Origin: Bacteroidales bacterium | GTDB taxonomy: Bacteria; Bacteroidota; Bacteroidia; Bacteroidales; JAIPAP01 | Direction: 5' to 3' | DNA length: 55,462 bases | Assembly: GCA_021740045.1 (NCBI GenBank) | Contig: JAIPAP010000007.1 | Coordinates: 1 to 55,462, forward strand | Shown: piece by piece, positions 1-8,444 of the stretch | Position numbering within the stretch: position 1 is the first letter of the stretch | Layout of the letters: every line of letters starts with the position of its first letter | The notes under the pieces: model-generated | Databases searched by the model: none | Seen by the model: the letters and a program-made list of their open reading frames with translations, nothing else | What the model was told of the DNA's origin: nothing | Translations under genes and position numbers: made by a program

Positions 1-71
1 TTCAAACTGCTGATTTTTAACAGTTACCCTTTAGAGGTTAGGGATAAAAATCAGCAATTTGAAGGCTTTTT
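1..71 (+). terminator. Long hairpin followed by a T run
   Basis: Positions 1-19 pair with 45-63 at 18 of 19 places (the only mismatch is position 7 with 57). The loop is 25 nt and contains a further CCCT/AGGG pairing (27-30 with 40-43). GGCTTTTT follows directly. It has the form of an intrinsic terminator for an unseen upstream gene, or of an attenuator in the leader of the first GH32 gene. The window edge prevents telling these apart. Confidence 0.55.
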
Positions 72-94
72 AAACTCAACTCGCAGATATTTTA

Positions 95-157
95 AGGATG
101 GCTTATAAAGTTGGATATACGCTGAATTGGAGGACGATCATAAGCCATCCTCTTTTT
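95..157 (+). promoter_or_regulatory. Leader hairpin with T run before the first GH32 gene
   Basis: AGGATGGCTTAT at 95-106 is perfectly complementary to 140-151, a 12-bp stem with a 33-nt loop, followed by CTTTTT at 152-157. It lies just upstream of the start at 176, and the alternative ATG at 98 falls inside the stem. I see no TAnnTTTG box between this hairpin and the start codon, so transcription probably has to pass through it. An attenuator role is inference. Confidence 0.5.
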
Positions 158-175
158 AAAACACATAAAGGAAGA

Positions 176-2671
176 ATGATGAAACGCAAGCATACCATAA
201 CTTTTATACTGATACTGTTGATATTGACCGCCGGTCGTATAAATGCACAACACGATACCCTGGCCCACTGGAGCTTTGATGCTATCGAAAACCTGGAAAT
301 GAGCGAAACGGCTTCCGGGAATACCTTTGAGATCAACTCCAACTGGGATGCCGCCGAAACGGTGACTGGGGTAAATAATGGTATGGCTATGCGTACCGAT
401 GGTTATTCGGTTTGGTCTGATGGCATGCTCGCTAGCGAGCTGCCGTCAGATCAATTCACTTATAGCGGCTGGTTTGCGCTGGAATCGTATCCCGTAAATA
501 CCGCCGGCTTTATCGCACGATACAACGGTGATGCCAATACCGGTTTTATGATCGGTGTTGATAAATTCGGGCAGTTGGTTAACATTATCAGCATTAATGA
601 AACTTTTCATACCTTCCTATCGGATGTAAGGGTAAATAAATTTGAATGGCTCCACTTTACCACTACCATCGACACCCTTTCAAAGGAAATTAAAACATAC
701 CTGAATGGGGAGCTTGTGATCAACAAAACGCTTCCTGAAGGCGCCATTACTTGGCCCGAAAGCATGAAAATATACCTGGGAAGATGGAACCGTAATGAAA
801 CGGTTGGCATCTTTCCTACTAATCTCATCAATGGGTTATTGGATGAAATCACCCTGCAACAAGGTATTTTATCCCAAAACGATATTCAAACTATTTATCA
901 ATCACAACTTCCGGAAATAGAGCCCAATCTCGCCATACCCGAATCGCGGTTTGAAGGAGACTTTCACCGTCCTATTTACCATGCCATCCCACCTTCGGCC
1001 TGGACCAACGAACCTCATGGCCTGGTATATCATGACGGCCTTTACCACATATTTTATCAAAAAAATGCCAATGGTCCGTATTGGTCACAAATCAACTGGG
1101 GGCATCAATGCAGCCCGGATCTGATCACCTGGACGGAAGAAAAGCCGGTATTATCGCCGGAGCCCGGTTATGATCAGGTGGGCATATGGTCGGGTGATTG
1201 TGTGATCAATGAGGGAGAACCCACCATTATGTACACCGGTGTTGATGGCGTGAAAGCTACTATGGACATCGCCACCAGCAGCGATAACATGCTGGAATGG
1301 GAAAAGTACCCACAGAATCCGGTAGTTGATCATCCTCCAACCACATACAACCATATGGATTTCAGGGATCCTTTTTTCTGGCAGGATGGAAACACCTGGT
1401 ATATGATCATAGGTTCGGGAATTCAGGGAACCGGCGGAACCGTCTTCATGTATAAATCGGATGATTTTTACAATTGGGAATTCATCAGACCGCTTTTTAT
1501 TGGGCACGATAATGAGGATAATTCGGGTATCTTTTGGGAAATGCCGGTTTTTATGAAGTTTGGCGATAAAAGGGTGCTCTTGGTGAATAAAGTCCCCGAA
1601 CCCAATGCACCGGCTAATGCACTGTATTGGGTTGGCGAATTCATAAATGAACGCTTCTTTCCCGATCATGAAATGCCCAAAAAGCTTGAGATCATTAATC
1701 ATTTGCTCTCCCCAACGGTAACAACCGATACCGAAGGCCGGGAAGTTGGCATTGGTATTATCCCCGATCATCTTCCGGCTGAAGAAAACTATGAAAACGG
1801 CTGGGCCCATCTTTACAGCCTTCCCCGGGTTTATTACCTGAAGGACAATGAGAAACTGGCCCAGAAACCGCATCCTGATTTGGTTAAATTAAGGGGAGAA
1901 CATCATCACTTCGAGAACATCGAAGTGGTTCAACATGAAGAAAACTACCTGGACGGCCTTTCCGGCCGGAATATGGAAATAAAGGCCATCATTGATCCGG
2001 GTGATGCCGGCAAGGTGGGCATTATCCTGGGTAAATCTCCCAATGAGGAGGAGCTTACGAAAATATATTATGATTTTACGTTTGACTCATTTGTAGTTGA
2101 TTTAAATCAGGCGAGTACTAACCCTAATGTTCCGGCCGGAACAAAAACGGGTGAATATGAATTACCACAGGATAAGCCTTTCGAAATGCGGGTATTCATT
2201 GATGGTTCGGTGGTAGAAGTTTTTATCAATGAAGAATCGGCTTTTACCACCCGGATTTTCCCTGAACTGGAAAACAGCACCGGAATCGATCTGTTTGCCG
2301 AAGGTGGTACCGCTACCGGTATAAAAGTAGATGCGTGGGAAATGCTCGATATGCATGCGCCCAATTTGGGTATTGGAGACAGTAAGGATAAAACCGGCAA
2401 TATCATTAACCTTGTAAGGCCCAATCCATTTATGGATCAGATCAATTTTGAGCTGAAAATACCGGAGCCTTCACAAGTAGAACTCATCATTTACAACATA
2501 TTAGGAAAGCAAGTTGATAAAATCTCTGCGGGGCAGGGTGTAAGCGGGAATCAACAAATTACATGGGACGGAAGGAATGCAGTTGGAAAAGACCTGTCCC
2601 CGCAGATTTTTATTGCTGAACTTAAAGTTGATGGTAAAACACGAGGTGTTGAAAAAATCATTAAAAAGTAA
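176..2671 (+). CDS. LamG-GH32-like secreted protein with T9SS sorting domain (Glu in nucleophile position)
   Basis: The frame is open from 98, but the ATG at 176 gives a proper signal peptide (MMKRKHTITFILILLILTAG, cleavage near INAQ), so I start there (831 aa). Order: signal peptide; LamG-type sandwich (about 25-240) with the FALESYPV segment shared with the gene at 13279; GH32 five-bladed propeller and C-terminal beta-sandwich (about 255-730, ending in the typical DGSVVEVFINE); T9SS type A sorting domain (about 745-831, PNPF start, Lys-rich end). In GH32 enzymes the nucleophile lies in NDPNG; here the motif is NEPHG, with Glu at codon 1010-1012. The FRDP Asp is kept, and the acid/base motif WECP is WEMP, keeping the Glu. 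The next GH32 gene starts 15 bp downstream, so they are probably co-transcribed. A role in fructan breakdown at or outside the cell surface is likely from context; activity on ordinary beta-fructans is uncertain because of the substitution. Confidence 0.88.
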   Translation: MMKRKHTITFILILLILTAGRINAQHDTLAHWSFDAIENLEMSETASGNTFEINSNWDAAETVTGVNNGMAMRTDGYSVWSDGMLASELPSDQFTYSGWFALESYPVNTAGFIARYNGDANTGFMIGVDKFGQLVNIISINETFHTFLSDVRVNKFEWLHFTTTIDTLSKEIKTYLNGELVINKTLPEGAITWPESMKIYLGRWNRNETVGIFPTNLINGLLDEITLQQGILSQNDIQTIYQSQLPEIEPNLAIPESRFEGDFHRPIYHAIPPSAWTNEPHGLVYHDGLYHIFYQKNANGPYWSQINWGHQCSPDLITWTEEKPVLSPEPGYDQVGIWSGDCVINEGEPTIMYTGVDGVKATMDIATSSDNMLEWEKYPQNPVVDHPPTTYNHMDFRDPFFWQDGNTWYMIIGSGIQGTGGTVFMYKSDDFYNWEFIRPLFIGHDNEDNSGIFWEMPVFMKFGDKRVLLVNKVPEPNAPANALYWVGEFINERFFPDHEMPKKLEIINHLLSPTVTTDTEGREVGIGIIPDHLPAEENYENGWAHLYSLPRVYYLKDNEKLAQKPHPDLVKLRGEHHHFENIEVVQHEENYLDGLSGRNMEIKAIIDPGDAGKVGIILGKSPNEEELTKIYYDFTFDSFVVDLNQASTNPNVPAGTKTGEYELPQDKPFEMRVFIDGSVVEVFINEESAFTTRIFPELENSTGIDLFAEGGTATGIKVDAWEMLDMHAPNLGIGDSKDKTGNIINLVRPNPFMDQINFELKIPEPSQVELIIYNILGKQVDKISAGQGVSGNQQITWDGRNAVGKDLSPQIFIAELKVDGKTRGVEKIIKK

Positions 2672-2686
2672 CCAAAAGATATACAC

Positions 2687-4327
2687 ATGAATTTCAGAAT
2701 GAATGGATGGAGTTTGTTGCTAATCGGGCTTGTTTTAATAGCCAATGGTTGCAAGCAACCTAATGGGGATGAAAATAAGGATGCAAAGCAGGAGAATGGA
2801 ACAGTACTTTACATAGATACTGCTGATGTAAGTTCGGATTATTACACCGAACAACACCGCCCGCAATTTCATTTTACCCCTGAAGAAAAATGGATGAACG
2901 ATCCCAATGGCATGGTTTATTACGACGGTGAATACCACCTGTTTTACCAGCATAACCCTGATACCAACGTTTGGGGGCCTATGCATTGGGGGCATGCGGT
3001 AAGCACCGATCTGGTCCATTGGGGCCATTTGCCCATTGCCCTTTATCCTGATGAGTTGGGAACGATTTTCTCAGGTAGTGCAGTGGTTGATGAAAAAAAT
3101 ACCACCGGTTTTAAAAAGGGGGAGGAAGATCCCATTGTAGCGATGTTTACCCATCATCATGATCAAAAAGGGCAAACGCAAAGCATTGCCTACAGCCTGA
3201 ACCGGGGGAGAGATTTCACAAAATACAAAGACAATCCGGTAATCACAAATCCCGGCATAGCCGATTTTCGCGATCCTAAAGTTCTATGGCATGAAGAAAG
3301 CAGGCAATGGGTTATGGTGCTGGCTGTTCGCGATCATGTGAGAATTTATAAAAGCCCCGATTTAATAAACTGGGAAATGACCAGTAAATTCGGCAAAGGG
3401 GAAGGTAATCATAATGGTGTGTGGGAATGCCCCGATCTATTTCAACTTCCGGTTGGAGGTAACCCGGAAGACAAGCGATGGGTAATGATCGTTAGCATTG
3501 GTGATGGCGCACCGAATGGAGGTTCGGGCACACAGTATTTTATTGGTGATTTTGACGGGGAGAAATTCACCAATGTCAACCCTGCCGGCACCGAGTTATG
3601 GATCGACTGGGGACGTGATAATTATGCGGGCGTTACCTGGGCTAATATTCCTGAGAAAGATGGAAGACGTATCTTTTTGGGATGGATGAGCAATTGGCGT
3701 TATGCAACGATGGTTCCAACCTACAAATGGCGCAGTGCTATGACAGTTCCCCGCAAACTGGAGTTATACAGCACACCTGAAGGGATCTGTTTAAGCAGTG
3801 AACCTGTGGATGAACTTACCAAATTGCGCATGGAAACCACCAGCCTTGAGGCTGAGATGATCTCCGGTTATGAAAACAAAACCGGCGGACTGGGATTCAG
3901 CTCTCCCACTATGGAAATGGAGTTGGAATTCACAACCGAAAATGGCTCACAATTTGGAAATGCCAGTCATTTTGGCATAGAGCTTTCCAATAGCAAAGAT
4001 GAAAAAGTGAGCATAGGTTATGAAAAGGATAATAAGCGTTTCTTTATCGATAGAAGGAATTCAGGCAAAACGGATTTTAGTGAAGATTTTGCGGGTATTC
4101 ATTACGCCCCATGGGAAAATGATGATGAAAAGATTAAAATGAAATTGCTTATTGACGTATCTTCGGTGGAATTATTTGCAGAAGACGGCAAAGTAGTAAT
4201 GACTGATATTTTCTTCCCCAATGAAGAATTCACACAGGTTAAATTGTTCTCAAAGAATGGGAATGTGAAACTGAATTCCGGGAAGATTTGGAATTTGAAA
4301 TCGGCTTGGAATCCGGGGGAGAAGTAG
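2687..4327 (+). CDS. GH32 beta-fructosidase (levanase/inulinase type), lipoprotein
   Basis: A 546-aa GH32 enzyme with a lipoprotein signal (hydrophobic stretch then IANGC). All three catalytic motifs are intact: WMNDPNG with nucleophile Asp72, FRDPK with Asp196, and WECPDLF with acid/base Glu247. The N-terminal propeller (about 55-360) is followed by the beta-sandwich (about 375-540) with the usual VSSVELFAEDGKVVMTD-type segment. This is the expected retaining hydrolase of beta-2,1 or beta-2,6 fructans, attached to a membrane by lipid. Whether it is exo- or endo-acting cannot be read from the sequence. It lies 15 bp after the LamG-GH32 gene and before a terminator at 4400-4430, so the two form a short operon at the left edge of the PUL. 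Confidence 0.93.
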   Translation: MNFRMNGWSLLLIGLVLIANGCKQPNGDENKDAKQENGTVLYIDTADVSSDYYTEQHRPQFHFTPEEKWMNDPNGMVYYDGEYHLFYQHNPDTNVWGPMHWGHAVSTDLVHWGHLPIALYPDELGTIFSGSAVVDEKNTTGFKKGEEDPIVAMFTHHHDQKGQTQSIAYSLNRGRDFTKYKDNPVITNPGIADFRDPKVLWHEESRQWVMVLAVRDHVRIYKSPDLINWEMTSKFGKGEGNHNGVWECPDLFQLPVGGNPEDKRWVMIVSIGDGAPNGGSGTQYFIGDFDGEKFTNVNPAGTELWIDWGRDNYAGVTWANIPEKDGRRIFLGWMSNWRYATMVPTYKWRSAMTVPRKLELYSTPEGICLSSEPVDELTKLRMETTSLEAEMISGYENKTGGLGFSSPTMEMELEFTTENGSQFGNASHFGIELSNSKDEKVSIGYEKDNKRFFIDRRNSGKTDFSEDFAGIHYAPWENDDEKIKMKLLIDVSSVELFAEDGKVVMTDIFFPNEEFTQVKLFSKNGNVKLNSGKIWNLKSAWNPGEK

Positions 4328-4399
4328 AATACCTCTTGAATAACACTTAACGTGTTTACGAAACAGGGAAAGATATTTTTGGTGGTTTTTAATAATCTG

Positions 4400-4430
4400 A
4401 AAAAGCAAGGTCCTTCAACCTTGCTTTTTT
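4400..4430. terminator. Bidirectional intrinsic terminator
   Basis: AAAAAGCAAGG (4400-4410) pairs perfectly with CCTTGCTTTTT (4419-4429) around an 8-nt loop. It is A-rich on one side and T-rich on the other, so it can work both ways. It lies between the convergent GH32 gene (ending 4327) and the minus-strand gene ending at 4432. Confidence 0.85.
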
Positions 4431-4431
4431 A

Positions 4432-5061
4432 TTAATCAGCCTCAGCTATTTTTTCTTCTGCCAAATCCGTTATTTGTTTGGTAATATTCAGAAAATGCTC
4501 AATGTCATTTTTATCATAAAAATCATCAACATATCGAAGTCCGGCTAAATGGATTCTGTTTCTCATTTTTCTTAGTTCCTCTATCTCCGAAAATAGTTTA
4601 TCATCAATAATCTTACCCCTCTTACAGGCACGAGAAATATCCTGAAAATTTGTTCCTGCTTTAAGCTTGATAAGTTTTTTATGCAGATGTATTCCGCATA
4701 TTTCTTTTCCATCATCTGTTTTGAAGAGCACTTTTTTATTTGTATAGGTTTTTTCAAAACCCATTACTTTTCCATAATCTAATAAACTATTGTCAAGCAA
4801 CCTTTTGAGTGTATGGTGCAGTATCCCCTCTACAATGGATGCGAGATTTAGAACAATATTCTTGGAAATTGAATAATTCAAAGGACCTTGTAAATTTATT
4901 TCCTCCTGAAGTGTGAGTAAGAATGTTATATATTGAAAAGAAATGGCTAAATTTGAGCGAAGTCCTTTATCATTTATGAATTCGAATCTTTTTTCAAGAA
5001 TCTCAACCTCTTGAACATGCTTATTTATCTTTTCTATAATTCGTTCCATTTTCAGAATCAA
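4432..5061 (-). CDS. Hypothetical protein with HEPN-like Arg/His motif
   Basis: A 209-aa predicted cytoplasmic, mostly alpha-helical protein with no signal peptide; the start may instead be the ATG at 5049 (MERIIEK). I do not recognise the family with certainty. Near residues 163-175 it has ELRKMRNRIHLAG, which resembles the R(x4-6)H motif of HEPN domains (often LRxxRNxxxH), and it is preceded by a helical region with SIVEGILHHTLKR. Established knowledge: HEPN proteins with this motif are often RNases acting as toxins or in phage defence. The 62-aa gene upstream overlaps its start by 29-41 nt, so the two are probably translated together. The pair sits between two halves of a fructan locus and has no obvious link to sugar use, as expected for an inserted module. 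Toxin function is inference. Confidence 0.6.
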   Translation of the reverse strand: MILKMERIIEKINKHVQEVEILEKRFEFINDKGLRSNLAISFQYITFLLTLQEEINLQGPLNYSISKNIVLNLASIVEGILHHTLKRLLDNSLLDYGKVMGFEKTYTNKKVLFKTDDGKEICGIHLHKKLIKLKAGTNFQDISRACKRGKIIDDKLFSEIEELRKMRNRIHLAGLRYVDDFYDKNDIEHFLNITKQITDLAEEKIAEAD

Positions 5062-5209
5062 ATAATTCAGCTAAAGAAGGATAACCCTTTTCCCGAAAAT
5101 AATGAACCATCGTGTCAACTGACCGTGAACCGAAATCCTTACCATATTTCTCCTCAATCCTCTCTAATCTGGACTTTCTCTTTTTTCTATGTGATATTTT
5201 GGTTTTCAT
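5021..5209 (-). CDS. Small basic hypothetical protein, partner of the HEPN-like gene
   Basis: A 62-aa protein with a strongly basic start (MKTKISHRKKRKSRLERIEE) and a more acidic second half (YPSLAELFDSENG). No known domain is recognised. It is supported as a real gene by the TAnnTTTG box immediately upstream (5215-5222) and by its overlap with the downstream HEPN-like gene, a typical arrangement of coupled pairs. The basic N-terminus would suit nucleic-acid binding, and the position, first gene of a two-gene unit, would suit an antitoxin or autoregulator. These roles are guesses. Confidence 0.55.
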   Translation of the reverse strand: MKTKISHRKKRKSRLERIEEKYGKDFGSRSVDTMVHYFREKGYPSLAELFDSENGTNYRKDK

Positions 5210-5214
5210 GATCT

Positions 5215-5222
5215 CAAATTTA
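5215..5222 (-). promoter_or_regulatory. -7 box of the HEPN-like module
   Basis: On the minus strand this reads TAAATTTG, matching the Bacteroidetes consensus TAnnTTTG. It ends 6 bp before the ATG at 5209, so the transcript would be leaderless or nearly so. No clear -33 element is seen. Confidence 0.45.
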
Positions 5223-5307
5223 AGAATTATTCTTTAAAGTTAGATTTATTATAAAATCTATTACTTAAACGATGCCGGGTTATAACATATTTTGGCAGAT
5301 TATTATC

Positions 5308-8130
5308 CTACCTCCCTCCTGCCAAATACTCCGTTGGCGAAACTTTAAACTGTTCCTTAAAACATTTGGCAAAATAGGAAGGCGTGGAAAAGCCCACTTC
5401 ATAGGATATTTCCGAAATGGACATACCACTGTTCTTTAATAAGCCGGCTGCTTTTTTCAATTTAATGGAACGTATAAACTCACTTACCGACATACCCGTA
5501 AGCTGCTTTATTTTGCGGTAAAGATGCACCCGCGACATGCTCATCTCCTTGCTAAATTCTTCAACCCCAAAATCTTCGCGCGACATGTTTTCATTAATTA
5601 CCTTAATGGCCTTATTGATAAATTTCCGGTCAAGCTGATTGAAGTTATCTCCTGATTCTTTATCAAAATCAAGATTGGCCCGGTAATGCTCCCGCATCCG
5701 CTTCCGCGATTCGATGAGTTTGTTTACCCTTACCTGCAAATGCCGGCTGTTGAAAGGTTTGGGAATGTATGAATCGGCGCCCACTTCCAGACCATCGAGT
5801 TTATGCTCCAGCGAGGCTCTTGCCGTTAGCAATATAACGGGAATATGACAGGTGTTCAGGTTGTTTTTCAGGTTTCTGGTCATTTCCATTCCGTCCATTT
5901 CCGGCATCATCACATCGGCCACTATCAGGTCGGGCATTTCTTCCTCTACTTTCCTAATTCCTTCTTTTCCATTAGCCGCCTCAATAACATGGAAATCACC
6001 GGTAAGGCTGCTGCGGATATAATCCCGGACATCTTGGTTGTCCTCTACAAGAAGGATAGTAGGGATTTCATTTTCTTCAAATGGCAACCGGCCGGTATTA
6101 AAATTTTCTTCCAGGCCGGGCATTACATCCGTTTCGGTGGGTGCTGAACGAATCTCACGTTTTGTACCGCCTTCCTCAATACTTTCAGTAACAATTTCAT
6201 CCTCATTCAGATGATCATTCCCTATTGGGAAATGAAGGGTAAAGGAAGTGCCCTGTCCTTTTTCACTTTCCACATGAATATCGCCATGATGGAGCTCTAC
6301 AAGCCCTTTGGTAAGGGAAAGGCCAATTCCTGTACCCGGGAAAAAATTCGATTGCCGTTTCTCAATCTGATAGAAATTTTCAAATATCTGCTTTACGTGC
6401 TCTTTCGACATTCCACGGCCGTTGTCTTCCACGCAGATCTCCACAGCGTTTTTTTCGTCGGCGCCAAAGAGGTGACGTACTTTTCTTAACCTGATGTGAA
6501 TCATCCCACCGTCAGGGGTATATTTAAAGGCATTCGATAAGAGGTTAAACATGATCTTATCCAGCTTATCTTCATCAAACCAAAGCATAAGGTGATCATG
6601 TTCTGCCTTAAGCTTAAAATCGATGCCTTTGTTCTCGGCCAGTTCGTCGAAACTCTCTTTTACCCCCGAAAGAAAGGCCACAATGTTATGATACCCGGCA
6701 TGAAGCTTCATCTTAGCGCTTTCGAGCTTACGGAAATCCATCAACTGATTGATCAGCCGCAATAGCCTCATAGCATTGCGATGCATCATTCTGAACTGGT
6801 GTTTTTGCTTTTCATTAAAATCAGGCGAGTGTAGTACTTTTTCGAGAGGGCCGAGTAATAAAGTAAGTGGCGTACGAAATTCATGAGAAATGTTGGTAAA
6901 AAAGCGAAGCTTCATCTGGGTGGCTTCTTCCAGCTGCCCGGTCATTTCCTTTAATTTGTTGTGCTGTTTTACAATTTCCTGGTTTCGCTTTTCAATTTCC
7001 TGGTTCTGCTCTTCGAGTTTGCGATTGGTTTTTTGCTTGTGGCGGTATGCTCTGATCATCAACACCACTAAACCTATTAATAAGCCTACGGATATCAATG
7101 AAAGGATTAATAACAAGCGCTGGCTGCGAAAGCGTTCCACTTGTTTATCGAGGATTTCCTTATGGGCACTGATCTTATTTTGCAATGATTGTATCTGATC
7201 GCCCTGCATTTTAATCACCCGTGCATTAGTGGAATCGATGAGGACCGTTTGCAGAATATTTTCCTTGCTCACTTGCCTTCCGTTCAGGATTTGCCAGGCT
7301 ATCTCAATGGCACGGCCACCCCCGGTTGGGTATAAAAGAGTTGCATCCAGCTTACCGTCAATCACATATTGGACACCTCCTTCCGAGCCAGGTAGGCCAT
7401 CAATGCCCATAAATTTAAGATCATTTTGTATTCCATAGTCATTGGCAGCATTGTATGCTCCTTTGGCCATAAAATCGTTATGAGCAAAAACCAGGTCGAA
7501 ATCATCATAGGTATCCTTAGCTCTCACCATCATATCATAACCCCCTTGCCAATTCCAGCGGCCTGTTTGGGAGAATATGATCTCAATGTTAGTATAAGAC
7601 TGCAAAGCATCCACAAAACCGGCATGCCTTTCCTGTGCCGGTGACGAACCCGGTAATCCCCAGATTTCCACTATCGTGCCTTTGCCATTCAACAAATTAG
7701 CCGCATAATAACCGGCTTCCCTGCCAATTTGGTAATTATCAGCTCCTATAAATGCTGTATAAGCATCCGATTCTATCTCCCGGTCGATCACAATTACGGG
7801 TATACCCTTGTTATAGACTTCTTCAACAATGGGAGTGAGCGGCTTGGATTCATTAGGTGAAACAATCAGCAGATCAATACCCTTATTGACCAGTTCCTTA
7901 ATATCATTGATCTGTTTTTGGCTGTTATCATTGGCATCGCGCATGATCATCTCCATATTGGGATAAAGGGTTAGTTCGTTGAGTATTTCCCGGTTCATCT
8001 GCTCGCGCCAAATATCTGAAGTGGTGCATTGTGAAAACCCAATGAGGTATTCTTCATTCTGGGCTCCTAGCTCAAAATTTGAGATGAGAAAAAAGTAAGA
8101 TATTAAGATGATTTTTAAACTTTTATACAT
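5308..8130 (-). CDS. Hybrid two-component sensor/regulator with periplasmic sugar-binding domain
   Basis: A 940-aa protein counted from the ATG at 8130, chosen because it opens a clear signal peptide (MYKSLKIILISYFFLISN) and a TAnnTTTG box lies just upstream; an in-frame ATG at 8199 gives no better start. Order: signal; periplasmic type I binding protein of the ribose/fructose class (about 25-320); one membrane segment (about 340-360); coiled coil; histidine kinase with the SHEFRTP motif (His416) and an ATPase domain with EDNGRGMS and GTGIGLSL; receiver domain with phospho-acceptor Asp739 (VADVMMPEMDG); AraC-type DNA-binding domain at the C-terminus. The regulator of the Bacteroides thetaiotaomicron levan locus (BT1754) has the same architecture and binds fructose in the periplasm, so a fructose or fructan-oligosaccharide sensor for the surrounding genes is the likely role. 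It is divergent from susC, sharing a 0.3-kb control region. Confidence 0.93.
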   Translation of the reverse strand: MYKSLKIILISYFFLISNFELGAQNEEYLIGFSQCTTSDIWREQMNREILNELTLYPNMEMIMRDANDNSQKQINDIKELVNKGIDLLIVSPNESKPLTPIVEEVYNKGIPVIVIDREIESDAYTAFIGADNYQIGREAGYYAANLLNGKGTIVEIWGLPGSSPAQERHAGFVDALQSYTNIEIIFSQTGRWNWQGGYDMMVRAKDTYDDFDLVFAHNDFMAKGAYNAANDYGIQNDLKFMGIDGLPGSEGGVQYVIDGKLDATLLYPTGGGRAIEIAWQILNGRQVSKENILQTVLIDSTNARVIKMQGDQIQSLQNKISAHKEILDKQVERFRSQRLLLILSLISVGLLIGLVVLMIRAYRHKQKTNRKLEEQNQEIEKRNQEIVKQHNKLKEMTGQLEEATQMKLRFFTNISHEFRTPLTLLLGPLEKVLHSPDFNEKQKHQFRMMHRNAMRLLRLINQLMDFRKLESAKMKLHAGYHNIVAFLSGVKESFDELAENKGIDFKLKAEHDHLMLWFDEDKLDKIMFNLLSNAFKYTPDGGMIHIRLRKVRHLFGADEKNAVEICVEDNGRGMSKEHVKQIFENFYQIEKRQSNFFPGTGIGLSLTKGLVELHHGDIHVESEKGQGTSFTLHFPIGNDHLNEDEIVTESIEEGGTKREIRSAPTETDVMPGLEENFNTGRLPFEENEIPTILLVEDNQDVRDYIRSSLTGDFHVIEAANGKEGIRKVEEEMPDLIVADVMMPEMDGMEMTRNLKNNLNTCHIPVILLTARASLEHKLDGLEVGADSYIPKPFNSRHLQVRVNKLIESRKRMREHYRANLDFDKESGDNFNQLDRKFINKAIKVINENMSREDFGVEEFSKEMSMSRVHLYRKIKQLTGMSVSEFIRSIKLKKAAGLLKNSGMSISEISYEVGFSTPSYFAKCFKEQFKVSPTEYLAGGR

Positions 8131-8162
8131 TTTAACCCCTTTGTATGCCAATTTACCCGTAT

Positions 8163-8170
8163 CAAAACTA
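8163..8170 (-). promoter_or_regulatory. -7 box of the hybrid regulator
   Basis: The minus strand reads TAGTTTTG (TAnnTTTG), 33 bp upstream of the ATG at 8130. It supports that start over the in-frame ATG at 8199. A TTTG further upstream (8197-8200) is spaced too far (26 bp) to be a convincing -33 element. Confidence 0.55.
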
Positions 8171-8292
8171 ATTAATTTAGCGTTAAGGTCGGACGTCAAA
8201 TTTCAATTTTTAGAAAGATTGCTTAGATAAAAGCCCTTCATCAAATTAAGGGGATTTGTAACAAAATTAACATTGAAGTAACATAACTGCTA

Positions 8293-8319
8293 ATGGAGGT
8301 TTTCCTACCTCCATGAGGT
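8293..8319. promoter_or_regulatory. Nested inverted repeats, candidate regulator operator
   Basis: ATGGAGGT (8293-8300) and ACCTCCAT (8307-8314) form a perfect 8-bp inverted repeat with a 6-bp spacer. The second arm takes part in another one, ACCTC-CAT-GAGGT (8307-8319). ATGAGGTA at 8313-8320 recurs at 8369-8376, where it overlaps the susC -7 box. The site lies between the divergent regulator and susC genes, about 55 bp upstream of the susC promoter, where a PUL activator would bind. Binding by the regulator is inference. Confidence 0.5.
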
Positions 8320-8374
8320 ATCATTGTTACTTGTAGCTGAAACATAGGTGAAAGTGATTTTTCTATGGATGAGG

Positions 8375-8382
8375 TACATTTG
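8375..8382 (+). promoter_or_regulatory. -7 box of the susC operon
   Basis: TACATTTG matches TAnnTTTG exactly. It lies 24 bp before the ATG at 8406 and 63 bp before the preferred start at 8445. No good -33 TTTG is present, as expected for a promoter that needs an activator. Confidence 0.6.
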
Positions 8383-8444
8383 ATTGAAATTTAATCGAAA
8401 CAAACATGAACTTTATAAAGGTTAAACAAAAAATAATCAATCTT

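Noticed and set aside
98-175. Start of the first GH32 gene at the ATG at 98
   Set aside because: It lies inside the 12-bp hairpin stem and would put 26 non-signal residues before a normal signal peptide; the ATG at 176 fits better.
1151-1873. A 240-codon minus-strand ORF within the first GH32 gene
   Set aside because: It is the mirror frame of a strongly coding GH32 segment with catalytic motifs; it has no recognisable features.
8131-8199. Longer N-terminus for the hybrid regulator (ATG at 8199)
   Set aside because: It would contain the -7 box TAGTTTTG and hide the signal peptide that begins at 8130.
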